This document shows positions 6,419-13,118 of a DNA stretch of 17,714 nt, piece by piece. Within the stretch, counting starts at the first letter, position 1, and each line of letters starts with the position of its first letter. The notes below the pieces were generated by a model that was not told the origin of the DNA, searched no databases, and saw nothing but the letters and a program-made list of their open reading frames with translations. Origin of the DNA: Avimonoglobus sp965151315 (GTDB taxonomy: Bacteria; Bacillota; Clostridia; UBA1381); assembly GCA_965151315.1 (NCBI GenBank), contig CBCTZG010000056.1, positions 1-17,714 on the forward strand, in the 5' to 3' direction. The translations under genes and the position numbers were made by a program.

Positions 6419-7078
6419 TTACCGCTTGACCGCCACTGTCAGCCCATCGCCCAGGGGCAGGATAGCGGTAACCAGCTCCTCCCGCTGCATCTGGGCGGAA
6501 ACAAACCGCCGGAGCCGCTTGACAATGGTAATTTTCCGGCGGATCACATGGCCGTCGTCAGCCGTCATGCCCTTATACAGGATATTGTCCGCCGCCAGCA
6601 CGCCGCCGGTTTTCAATAGGCGAATGCAGTCGTTCAGCATGTATATGTAGTGGGCCTTGGGCCCGTCTAAAAAAATCAAGTCATATTCCCCGGTCAGGGT
6701 AGGCAAAATCTCCTTGGCATCCCCAAGGATCACATTGATCCTGTCCTGCAGTCCGGCTTTTTGGATATTTCCCCGGGCCAAGGCCGCCATTTCCTCATTC
6801 CACTCAATAGTGGCCACCGTCCCGCCGGGCGCCAGGCCGCCGGCCATTAAAATAGCTGAATACCCAATAGCGCAGCCCACCTCTAAAATGCGGACCGGCC
6901 GCTTCATACACACCAGTGTCCTTAAAAACTGGGCGGTTTCCGGCTGCACAATCGGTACGCTTTTTTCCGCCGCATAAGCCTCCAGCTCTCCCAAAATGCC
7001 AGCAGAGGGCCGTAATTCTCCCCGGATGTAGCCGGTTATATATGGATAGACAATGGCGTCCTGATCGTACTCAATCAT
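6419..7078 (-). CDS. trmR: tRNA 5-hydroxyuridine methyltransferase (TrmR, YrrM-type O-methyltransferase)
   Basis: The 219-residue product is a SAM-dependent class I O-methyltransferase of the COMT-like family. The SAM-binding loop is ILEVGCAIGYSAI (about 64-76), the acidic motif is IEWNEEM, and the metal ligands are likely D138 (FLDGPK), D164 and N165 (AADNILY). The family member B. subtilis YrrM/TrmR methylates ho5U34 to mo5U34 in tRNA, and adjacency to the U32 gene copies the B. subtilis yrrM-yrrN-yrrO arrangement, here with one U32 gene. The chosen ATG at 7078 overlaps the nrnA stop by 8 bases (ATGATTGA) and has GGGGAG 8 bases upstream. A TTG eight codons earlier is possible but less well placed. 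Without the neighbour, catechol-type O-methylation could not be excluded. Confidence 0.85.
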   Translation of the reverse strand: MIEYDQDAIVYPYITGYIRGELRPSAGILGELEAYAAEKSVPIVQPETAQFLRTLVCMKRPVRILEVGCAIGYSAILMAGGLAPGGTVATIEWNEEMAALARGNIQKAGLQDRINVILGDAKEILPTLTGEYDLIFLDGPKAHYIYMLNDCIRLLKTGGVLAADNILYKGMTADDGHVIRRKITIVKRLRRFVSAQMQREELVTAILPLGDGLTVAVKR

Positions 7079-8024
7079 GGATAATCTCCCCGCAGGCGGC
7101 AACGATCCGTTTTACGATGTCCTGTTCCGCCGGCGAAACGGAAGCGCCCGCCGCCATCATGTGCCCCCCGCCGCCGAACCGCGCCGCGATTTCATTTACG
7201 CTATACCGGCCGTTAGACCGGAAGCTGATTTTTGTTTTCTCCGGAAGCTGCCGGATTGCCACGGCAATTTCCGTGCCCTGAACAGAACGGGGAATATCCA
7301 CAATATCCCCGGCGTCCTTTTCCGCCACGCCAAACCGGTCAAAATCCGCCTGGTCAACAGCAACCAGCCGCAGCTGCCCGCCAAAATAACTCTTAATATT
7401 CTGCATCACCCAGCCCTTGAACTGGAGCATGGCAAGCTCATTGGTATCAAACAGCCGGCGGCAGATCTCCGCGTGGGGAATCCCGACCTCCAATAGGGCC
7501 GCCGCGATCCGCAGCGTATCCGGGGTCACATTAGAATATTTGAAGCAGCCTGTATCTCCGGCAATCGCCGTATACAGTGCCGCGGCCACCGGCTTTGTCA
7601 GCGCCGCACCCATTTCCTGGAACAGGCTCCAAAGGAGCTCTCCCGTGGAGGAAATATCTGGGACAACACAGTTCACCTGGGCAAAATTCGTGTTTGCGCA
7701 ATGATGGTCAATGCTGACCGTATTTCCCGCCTGGTTAAAAATCGCCGCACGGCTTCCCAGCCGGTCAATGCCGCCTGCATCCAGGCTGATACACAGGTCA
7801 TAGGCCGGCAATGCCTGCCCGGTATACACTGTGTATTCCCCGTCCATAAACCGCAGCCGCGCCTCCAGCGTATCGCTGAAATAGCACACCGCTTCCTTTC
7901 CCATCCCCCGAAGCACTTCCGCCAGCGCAAAGGAGCTTCCGGCTGCGTCGGCGTCTTCGGATATATGAGCCAGGATGGCGATAGTTTTCACAGCCTGGAT
8001 TTTTTCGATAGCCTGTTCAAACAC
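7071..8024 (-). CDS. nrnA: DHH/DHHA1 phosphoesterase NrnA (oligoribonuclease and pAp phosphatase)
   Basis: The 317-residue product degrades short RNA oligonucleotides and dephosphorylates pAp in the cytoplasm, as in Bacillota that lack Orn. It has the DHH catalytic motifs in order: HISEDADAAGS (20-30), LDAG (81-84), SIDHHCANTNF with DHH at 106-108, and GDTG with D157. The C-terminal DHHA1 domain ends in the substrate-binding GGGGHMMAAG (284-293). The first motif has Glu where Pro is usual. The start is a GTG at 8024, with GAGAAAGG 9 bases or more upstream, and no in-frame ATG fits better. It lies between rbfA (29-base gap) and trmR (8-base overlap), so translation of trmR is probably coupled to it. 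Confidence 0.92.
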   Translation of the reverse strand: MFEQAIEKIQAVKTIAILAHISEDADAAGSSFALAEVLRGMGKEAVCYFSDTLEARLRFMDGEYTVYTGQALPAYDLCISLDAGGIDRLGSRAAIFNQAGNTVSIDHHCANTNFAQVNCVVPDISSTGELLWSLFQEMGAALTKPVAAALYTAIAGDTGCFKYSNVTPDTLRIAAALLEVGIPHAEICRRLFDTNELAMLQFKGWVMQNIKSYFGGQLRLVAVDQADFDRFGVAEKDAGDIVDIPRSVQGTEIAVAIRQLPEKTKISFRSNGRYSVNEIAARFGGGGHMMAAGASVSPAEQDIVKRIVAACGEIIHD

Positions 8025-8053
8025 GTTTTGCGCCGCCTTTCTCTTCGGGATCC

Positions 8054-8398
8054 CTATTCCCGGTTAATATCATGAAGCATCTGGTTGATATGCGCGCCAT
8101 GCTCGATGGAATGATCCAGCAGGAAGATAAATTCCGGCGTATGGCGCAGGTTCAGCCTATGCCCGATTTCCCGGCGGATGAACCCCGCCGCGCTTTTCAG
8201 GCCCGCCAGGGCCTTTTTTTGGGTTTCCTCGTCCCCCATGACGCTGACATAGGTCTTGGCATAACTCAGGTCGTTGGTGACCTGTACCGCCACAACACTG
8301 GTCATCATGGGGATCCGGACATCTTTCAGTTCCCGGATCACCCCGGATAGCTCCCGACGGACTTCCTCATTGATCTTTTGTATCCTGTCTTTTGCCAT
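8054..8398 (-). CDS. rbfA: Ribosome-binding factor A
   Basis: The 114-residue product is a KH-like cold-shock protein that binds the 30S subunit and helps 16S rRNA 5'-end maturation. It fits the family in length and in sequence: the start RIQKINEEVRRELSGVI, the VTNDLSYAKTYVSVMG strand-helix region, and the end pattern IRREIGHRLNLRHTPEF followed by LDHSIEHGAHI. AAGGA sits 5 bases before the ATG. It follows infB by 40 bases, its conserved place in this operon. Confidence 0.97.
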   Translation of the reverse strand: MAKDRIQKINEEVRRELSGVIRELKDVRIPMMTSVVAVQVTNDLSYAKTYVSVMGDEETQKKALAGLKSAAGFIRREIGHRLNLRHTPEFIFLLDHSIEHGAHINQMLHDINRE

Positions 8399-8438
8399 GG
8401 TTTTCCTTTCCCGATTGTATCGTCTGATTTCCTGTATT

Positions 8439-10865
8439 CTACCGCTCGATTTCTTCCATCTCGAAGCACTCGATCACGTCGCCTTCCTTTACGTCGTTAA
8501 AGTTCTGAATGCCGATACCGCATTCAAAGTTCTCTGTAACCTCTTTAACGTCGTCCTTAAACCGCCGCAGGCTGTCGATTTGGCCCTCATGGACTACAAT
8601 GCCGTCCCGCACAAGCCGGATCTGGGCGTTTCTGGTAATTTTCCCGTCGGTCACATAAGACCCTGCGATTGTACCTACACCGGACACCTTAAAGGTCTGG
8701 CGCACCTCAGCGTGGCCCAGGACAACCTCCCGGTATTCAGGATCCAGCATACCTTTCATCGCGGCCTCAATTTCCTCGATAGCCTGATAAATTACCCGGT
8801 ATAGCCGGATATCCACCTGGTGCTGCTCTGCCGCGGCGCTGGCGCCGGCATCCGGCCGCACGTTAAAGCCTACGATGATGGCGTTGGACGCGTTGGCCAA
8901 AAGTACGTCCGATTCGTTGATGGCGCCTACGCCGCCGTGAATTGCCCGGACGCGGACTTCGTCATTGGATAGCTTCTCCAAGGATTGCCGTACGGCTTCT
9001 ACCGACCCTTGGACGTCGGCCTTGATGATCACGTTCAATTCTTTCATATTGCCCTCGTCGATCTGGGCAAACAGGTTGTCTAAGGAGACCTTTACCGCTG
9101 AATTGAATCGGGTTTCCTTCTGCTCCTGGCGTCTGGCCTCAGCCACTTCCCGGGCTAGCTTCTCGTCGGAAACAACCCGGAAGGTATCCCCGCCGGAGGG
9201 TGCCTCGGAAAGGCCCAAAACCTCTACAGGCATAGATGGGCCGGCAGTCTTGACCCGGCGGCCTTTGTCGTTGACCATCGCCCGGACATGGCCTACAGCC
9301 GTTCCGGCAATTACCACATCGCCTACCTTTAAAGTTCCCTCCTGAACGAGGACGGTAGCCACAGGGCCCCGGCCCTTGTCGATCTGTGCTTCGATAACCG
9401 TCCCCTTTGCCGCCTTGTTGGGATTCGCCTTCAGTTCCTTCATGTCCGCAATCAGCAGGACCATTTCCAGCAGGCCGTCAATATTGATCCGCTTCTTTGC
9501 GGAAATTTCTACGCAGACTGTGTCGCCGCCCCATTCTTCCGGCACAAGCTCATGCTCTACCAGCATTTGCTTTACCCGCTCCGGGTTGGCCCCTTCCTTA
9601 TCGATCTTGTTAATTGCCACTACAATAGTCACCCCAGCTGCCTTAGCATGGTTAATGGCCTCGATGGTCTGGGGCATAATCCCATCGTCCGCCGCGACTA
9701 CTAAGATCGCCACGTCCGTAACCTGCGCGCCCCGGGCCCGCATGGTGGTAAACGCTTCATGGCCCGGCGTATCTAAAAATGTGATGTCCCGGTCATTCAA
9801 GCGCACACTGTATGCGCCGATATGCTGGGTGATTCCGCCGGCCTCTGTAGAAATCACAGAAGTGTCCCGGATAGCGTCCAAAAGGGAGGTTTTGCCGTGG
9901 TCAACATGGCCCATAACCACCACCACCGGCGGCCGGGGCTGCAGATCCTCCGGACGGTCCTCCTCTTCTGTAAACAGAATATCCTCCTTGGTCAGGACGA
10001 TTTCTTTCTTGATTTCAATGCCGAAATCATCGGCGATCAGCAGCGCGGTATCAAAGTCGATGGACTGGGTAATTGTCGCCATTACACCCAGCATCATCAG
10101 CTTTTTCACAATTTCCGCCGCAGGCTTGCCCAGCTTCTGCGCAAGCTCTCCCACTGTAATCATTTCCGGGATTTCAATGGTCTTCGGCGCCCGCTTCTTT
10201 TCTTCCTTCGGTGCCTCCTGCTTTGCCTCCGCCGCGGCTGCCCGTTCCTTATTCTTATTCTTTTTCCGCTTTTTATTCTTCGCCGCCACCTGCCGCTCGG
10301 GAACCATGTCCTCCAGCCGTTCCCGGGTCTCGATGGTTTCCAGCTCTACGGTGGAGGTTCTAGTATCCACGTACCGTACAGCCTTGTCTGTTTCGATTTT
10401 AATCGCTTCAGCGCCCTGCTCTTCAATATCCAACAGCTCGATTTTCTGCTCCTGCCGTTTTTTCTTCAACTGCTTAGGCTGCTCCTGCGCCTTTTTCTGC
10501 GCAGGCTTCTTCGGGGCCGGCGCGTCTTCTGCTTTTTCCGCCGCCTGGGGCTGCTGCTTTTCAGCCTCCTGAGCCTTTTTGGGGGGCTCCGTTTTTTCCG
10601 GTTCAGCCGCAGGCACCGGCTCCTTTTGCTCCTCCGCCGCTGGCTGTTCCTCCTGTTTCGGCTTGGGCGCCGGCTTTTCCAAAACCGTATCGCCAATGTC
10701 ATACATTTGGGTATATATATCGAAAATCAGGCCCAGCTGTTCCTCATCTAAGGCCTGGGTGCTTTTCAGCTCTACCCCATGGGCGGCCATCCGTTCCATA
10801 ATGTCCTTGCCCGTCACCTTCAAATCCTTCGCAATATCGCTTACTTTAATCTTTGATCCAGCCAT
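8439..10865 (-). CDS. infB: Translation initiation factor IF-2
   Basis: The 808-residue GTPase delivers fMet-tRNA to the 30S subunit and promotes subunit joining. It begins with an IF2_N motif (about 4-50), then a long Lys/Glu/Pro/Ala-rich linker (about 60-225), a second IF2_N-like domain (about 233-287), the G domain with GHVDHGKT (319-326), DTPGHEAF (365-372) and NKID (419-422), then domains II, III and the C-terminal fMet-tRNA-binding domain ending with GDVIECFEMEEIER. The length lies between B. subtilis and E. coli IF-2, the difference being in the linker. AGGTGA is about 6 bases before the ATG at 10865. An inner start that would make a shorter IF-2 form is known in some bacteria; I did not find a clear site for one. 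Confidence 0.98.
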   Translation of the reverse strand: MAGSKIKVSDIAKDLKVTGKDIMERMAAHGVELKSTQALDEEQLGLIFDIYTQMYDIGDTVLEKPAPKPKQEEQPAAEEQKEPVPAAEPEKTEPPKKAQEAEKQQPQAAEKAEDAPAPKKPAQKKAQEQPKQLKKKRQEQKIELLDIEEQGAEAIKIETDKAVRYVDTRTSTVELETIETRERLEDMVPERQVAAKNKKRKKNKNKERAAAAEAKQEAPKEEKKRAPKTIEIPEMITVGELAQKLGKPAAEIVKKLMMLGVMATITQSIDFDTALLIADDFGIEIKKEIVLTKEDILFTEEEDRPEDLQPRPPVVVVMGHVDHGKTSLLDAIRDTSVISTEAGGITQHIGAYSVRLNDRDITFLDTPGHEAFTTMRARGAQVTDVAILVVAADDGIMPQTIEAINHAKAAGVTIVVAINKIDKEGANPERVKQMLVEHELVPEEWGGDTVCVEISAKKRINIDGLLEMVLLIADMKELKANPNKAAKGTVIEAQIDKGRGPVATVLVQEGTLKVGDVVIAGTAVGHVRAMVNDKGRRVKTAGPSMPVEVLGLSEAPSGGDTFRVVSDEKLAREVAEARRQEQKETRFNSAVKVSLDNLFAQIDEGNMKELNVIIKADVQGSVEAVRQSLEKLSNDEVRVRAIHGGVGAINESDVLLANASNAIIVGFNVRPDAGASAAAEQHQVDIRLYRVIYQAIEEIEAAMKGMLDPEYREVVLGHAEVRQTFKVSGVGTIAGSYVTDGKITRNAQIRLVRDGIVVHEGQIDSLRRFKDDVKEVTENFECGIGIQNFNDVKEGDVIECFEMEEIER

Positions 10866-10883
10866 ATTTTCACCTATCCCTTC

Positions 10884-11189
10884 CTACTCAGCTTTTGCGT
10901 ATTTTGCCAAAACGGCGTCTGCAAAATTCCTGTCGTTTACGGAGATCACCGCCCGCTCGCCAGCGCCCACGCTTCTGCCCAGCGCTTCTTTATCCGCGTA
11001 TTCTATATATTGAACGCCATGGTGCCCGCACAAACGGATCATGTCCTGCTTGGCGTTTTCCGACATATCCGTTGCAACCAAGATCAGTGCGGATTGTTGA
11101 TTCCGGACCGCCTTTTCACACAAAAAGCTCCCGCTGATGACCTTACCGGCCCGCTTGGCCATGCCCAGCATGCCCAACACCTTATCCAT
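10884..11189 (-). CDS. ylxQ: L7Ae-family K-turn RNA-binding protein YlxQ
   Basis: The 101-residue product belongs to the ribosomal L7Ae/L30e/S12e fold of kink-turn-binding proteins and is related to Bacillus YlxQ. It starts LGMLGMAKRAGKVISG, the family's usual opening, and has the ALILVATDMSENAKQD strand-helix and the RAVISVNDRNFADAVL end. Its ATG overlaps the ylxR stop by 8 bases (ATGGATAA), implying coupled translation. infB follows 18 bases later. Its exact target RNA in the cell is not known from the sequence. Confidence 0.93.
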   Translation of the reverse strand: MDKVLGMLGMAKRAGKVISGSFLCEKAVRNQQSALILVATDMSENAKQDMIRLCGHHGVQYIEYADKEALGRSVGAGERAVISVNDRNFADAVLAKYAKAE

Positions 11190-11439
11190 CGCAAAGCCCC
11201 CCGATTTCCTCGTAAAACGCCTTGGCTACCGGCCCCTGGAAGCTCCGTTCCAGCGCTCGCCTTTTTTGGGCCGCGGCCACGCAGGCCTTGTTTTTACACA
11301 AATACGCCCCCCGGCCGAACAATTTCTGCCGTTGATCAATCGCGAAAGCGCCGTCTTGTTTTACGATTTTGATTAGATCCTGCTTAGGCCGCATCTGCCG
11401 GCAGCCTACGCACATTCGCAGCGGTACATGTTTTGCCAT
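11182..11439 (-). CDS. ylxR: YlxR-family RNA-binding protein (proposed RNase P modulator RnpM)
   Basis: The 85-residue product has the YlxR hallmarks: RMCVGCRQMRPKQDLIKIV near the N-terminus and GRGAYLCKNKAC in the middle, with four Cys (10, 13, 48, 53) and a basic surface. YlxR of B. subtilis has been proposed to bind the RNase P RNA and modulate its activity (RnpM). GAGGGA lies 5 bases before the ATG. It sits between nusA and ylxQ, its near-universal position in Bacillota. Confidence 0.94.
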   Translation of the reverse strand: MAKHVPLRMCVGCRQMRPKQDLIKIVKQDGAFAIDQRQKLFGRGAYLCKNKACVAAAQKRRALERSFQGPVAKAFYEEIGGLCDG

Positions 11440-11465
11440 GAAAATCCCTCATAAAACGATAATTT

Positions 11466-12512
11466 TTATTCCTCCGCAGCTGTAATATCAATTTTCCAGC
11501 CTGTCAGCCGCGCGGCTAGGCGCACGTTCTGCCCCGCCTTGCCGATGGCCAGGGAAAGCTGATATTCCGGCACGGTGACCTGAGCCGATTTTTCCTCCGC
11601 GTCCAGTTCTACCGATAAAACCTTGGAGGGGCTCAGGCTGGCGGCAATAAACTCCGCCGGATCCTCGCTCCATTTGATAATATCAATCTTTTCATCCCGC
11701 AGCTCTTCCCCGATCCGCTGCACCCGCAGCCCCTTTGGCCCAATACACGCGCCCTGGGGGTCTACATTGGGATCCTGGGAATATACGGCGATCTTCGTCC
11801 GGGAACCAGCTTCCCGGGAAATGCTTTTGATTTCCACCAAGCCGTCCGCGATTTCCGGCACCTCCTGCATGAACAGCCGTTTCACCAGGCCGGGATGCGT
11901 CCGGGACAGGATGATCTGCATCCCCTTCGTCCCGTTGCGTACTTCACTGACATAGCATTTAATCCACTGCTGCAGCTGGTATGTCTCCCCTTCCGGCTGC
12001 TCGTTAACCGGCAGGATCGCCTCAATCTTTCCAATATCTACAAACACTGTACCCCGTTCAATCCGCTGTACCTTTCCGGAAACAATGTCGTTTTCTTTTT
12101 CTGTATACTCGCTGTACAGGATTCCCCGCTCCGCTTCCCGGATCCGCTGGGTAACCACCTGCTTAGCCGTCATGGCCGCGATCCGGCCGAAGCTTTTCGG
12201 CGTGACCTCTATGGAAACCTCATCCCCAATTTGATACTGGCCGCTGATCTTCCGGGCGTCCGCCAAGGAGATCTGCTCCTGGGAATCCTCGTCCGTCACT
12301 TCCTCCACAACCTCTTTTTTTGCCATGACCTTGACAGATCCCGTTGTTCTGTCCATTATGACCTCTACATTCTGGGCGGACTGAAAATTCCGTTTATACG
12401 CCGCGATCAGCGCCGCCTCTAATGCGTCCAGAATGATGTCCCGGTCTATCCCTTTTTCCTTACACAGGTCATCCAGCGCATTCAACAATTCCTCATTCAT
12501 TTTTTCAACCAT
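11466..12512 (-). CDS. nusA: Transcription termination/antitermination factor NusA
   Basis: The 348-residue product binds RNA polymerase and nascent RNA and controls pausing, termination and antitermination. Domains run: N-terminal polymerase-binding domain (about 1-125, with the NEELLNALDDLCKEKGID start), S1 domain (about 130-200, IVSGKVQRIERGTVFVDIG), and KH1 and KH2 (about 225-345, with DPQGACIGPKGLRVQ and LSLAIGKAGQNVRLAARLTG). It lacks the acidic C-terminal repeats of E. coli NusA, as is normal in Bacillota. The start chosen is the ATG at 12512, preceded by GGAG at 6 bases; an upstream GTG (12524) and a downstream ATG (12500) are also in frame. It begins 13 bases after the rimP stop. Confidence 0.96.
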   Translation of the reverse strand: MVEKMNEELLNALDDLCKEKGIDRDIILDALEAALIAAYKRNFQSAQNVEVIMDRTTGSVKVMAKKEVVEEVTDEDSQEQISLADARKISGQYQIGDEVSIEVTPKSFGRIAAMTAKQVVTQRIREAERGILYSEYTEKENDIVSGKVQRIERGTVFVDIGKIEAILPVNEQPEGETYQLQQWIKCYVSEVRNGTKGMQIILSRTHPGLVKRLFMQEVPEIADGLVEIKSISREAGSRTKIAVYSQDPNVDPQGACIGPKGLRVQRIGEELRDEKIDIIKWSEDPAEFIAASLSPSKVLSVELDAEEKSAQVTVPEYQLSLAIGKAGQNVRLAARLTGWKIDITAAEE

Positions 12513-12525
12513 TCCTTTCTCCACA

Positions 12526-12984
12526 TCAAAATGTAAAATATAACCGAATATATACAGCTCCCTTTGGATCTACCCAAAGGGCGTCCCCGCCGTCCTGGAT
12601 CAATGCTTTTCCATCTTGATAACCGGCTAAGATCCCATGGAATTCTTTTTTTCCATTTACCGCCTGGTACAGCTTTACCGCCACCTGCCGGCCAATATAG
12701 TATGAAAATTCCCGGTCTGTTTTTAGCTGCCGCTCCACACCGGGCGAGGATACTTCCAGGCAATACGGCTCCGCAATGGGGTCTATTTTATCCAATTCTT
12801 CCCCAAACGCCCGGGAAAACGCCTCGCACTGGTCAATCCCCACGCCGCCGGGCCTGTCGATATAAAGCCGCAGATACCATTCGCCCGCTTCCTTTTTGTA
12901 CTCTGCGTGGATCAGATCCACACCCTGGGCCCGCGCCACCGCGTCGCCAACGGAATATGCGGTTTTAATGATCTCTTTTGCCAT
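12526..12984 (-). CDS. rimP: Ribosome maturation factor RimP
   Basis: The 152-residue product assists late 30S subunit assembly. It shows the family core YLRLYIDRPGGVGIDQCEAF and LEVSSPGVERQL (76-87), followed by the C-terminal SH3-like domain. The open frame extends 40 codons further upstream, but that part runs through the leader palindrome and has no family similarity. The ATG at 12984 (MAKEI) has AAAGGG six bases upstream; an ATG at 12990 is the other option. It is the first gene of the conserved ribosome/transcription operon. Confidence 0.94.
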   Translation of the reverse strand: MAKEIIKTAYSVGDAVARAQGVDLIHAEYKKEAGEWYLRLYIDRPGGVGIDQCEAFSRAFGEELDKIDPIAEPYCLEVSSPGVERQLKTDREFSYYIGRQVAVKLYQAVNGKKEFHGILAGYQDGKALIQDGGDALWVDPKGAVYIRLYFTF

Positions 12985-13020
12985 AAACATCCCTTTCCTG
13001 GTATTTTTTAATAACAATAC

Positions 13021-13048
13021 GAAAGAGTGGGTATATACCCACTCTTTC
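13021..13048. repeat. 28-bp perfect palindrome in the rimP leader
   Basis: Bases 13021-13048 read identically on both strands (half site GAAAGAGTGGGTAT). In RNA this forms about a 12-bp stem with a four-base loop. It lies between the predicted transcription start of the rimP operon (about 13069) and the rimP start codon (12984). It could be an operator for a dimeric regulator, or an RNA hairpin that stabilises the 5' end or acts in attenuation. The run of bases after it on the minus strand is AT-rich but not a clean T tract, so a full terminator is doubtful. Confidence 0.75.
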
Positions 13049-13075
13049 AACTGCTCCTCATTCCAAACTTTTTGT

Positions 13076-13104
13076 ATTATATCATACTTCTTCCAAAATA
13101 GCAA
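13076..13104 (-). promoter_or_regulatory. Sigma-A promoter of the rimP-nusA-infB operon
   Basis: On the minus strand, TTGCTA (13099-13104), a 17-base spacer and TATAAT (13076-13081) fit a sigma-A promoter, with a start predicted near 13069. It lies in the 134-base gap between the downstream LCP gene and rimP. It gives the operon a start independent of the LCP promoter. Confidence 0.7.
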
Positions 13105-13118
13105 GCATTTTTTCGATT

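Noticed and set aside
9376..10572. A 398-codon plus-strand frame (and an overlapping 309-codon one) opposite infB
   Set aside because: Both are rich in Ser or Leu/Phe/Arg because they mirror the Lys/Glu/Ala-rich IF-2 linker and the G domain. No gene features support them.
12985..13104. A 40-codon N-terminal extension of RimP
   Set aside because: The extension begins at the -35 box, reads through the promoter and the leader palindrome, has no similarity to RimP, and a better ribosome binding site precedes the ATG at 12984. The peptide EWVYTHSF appearing on both strands here is simply a result of the palindrome.
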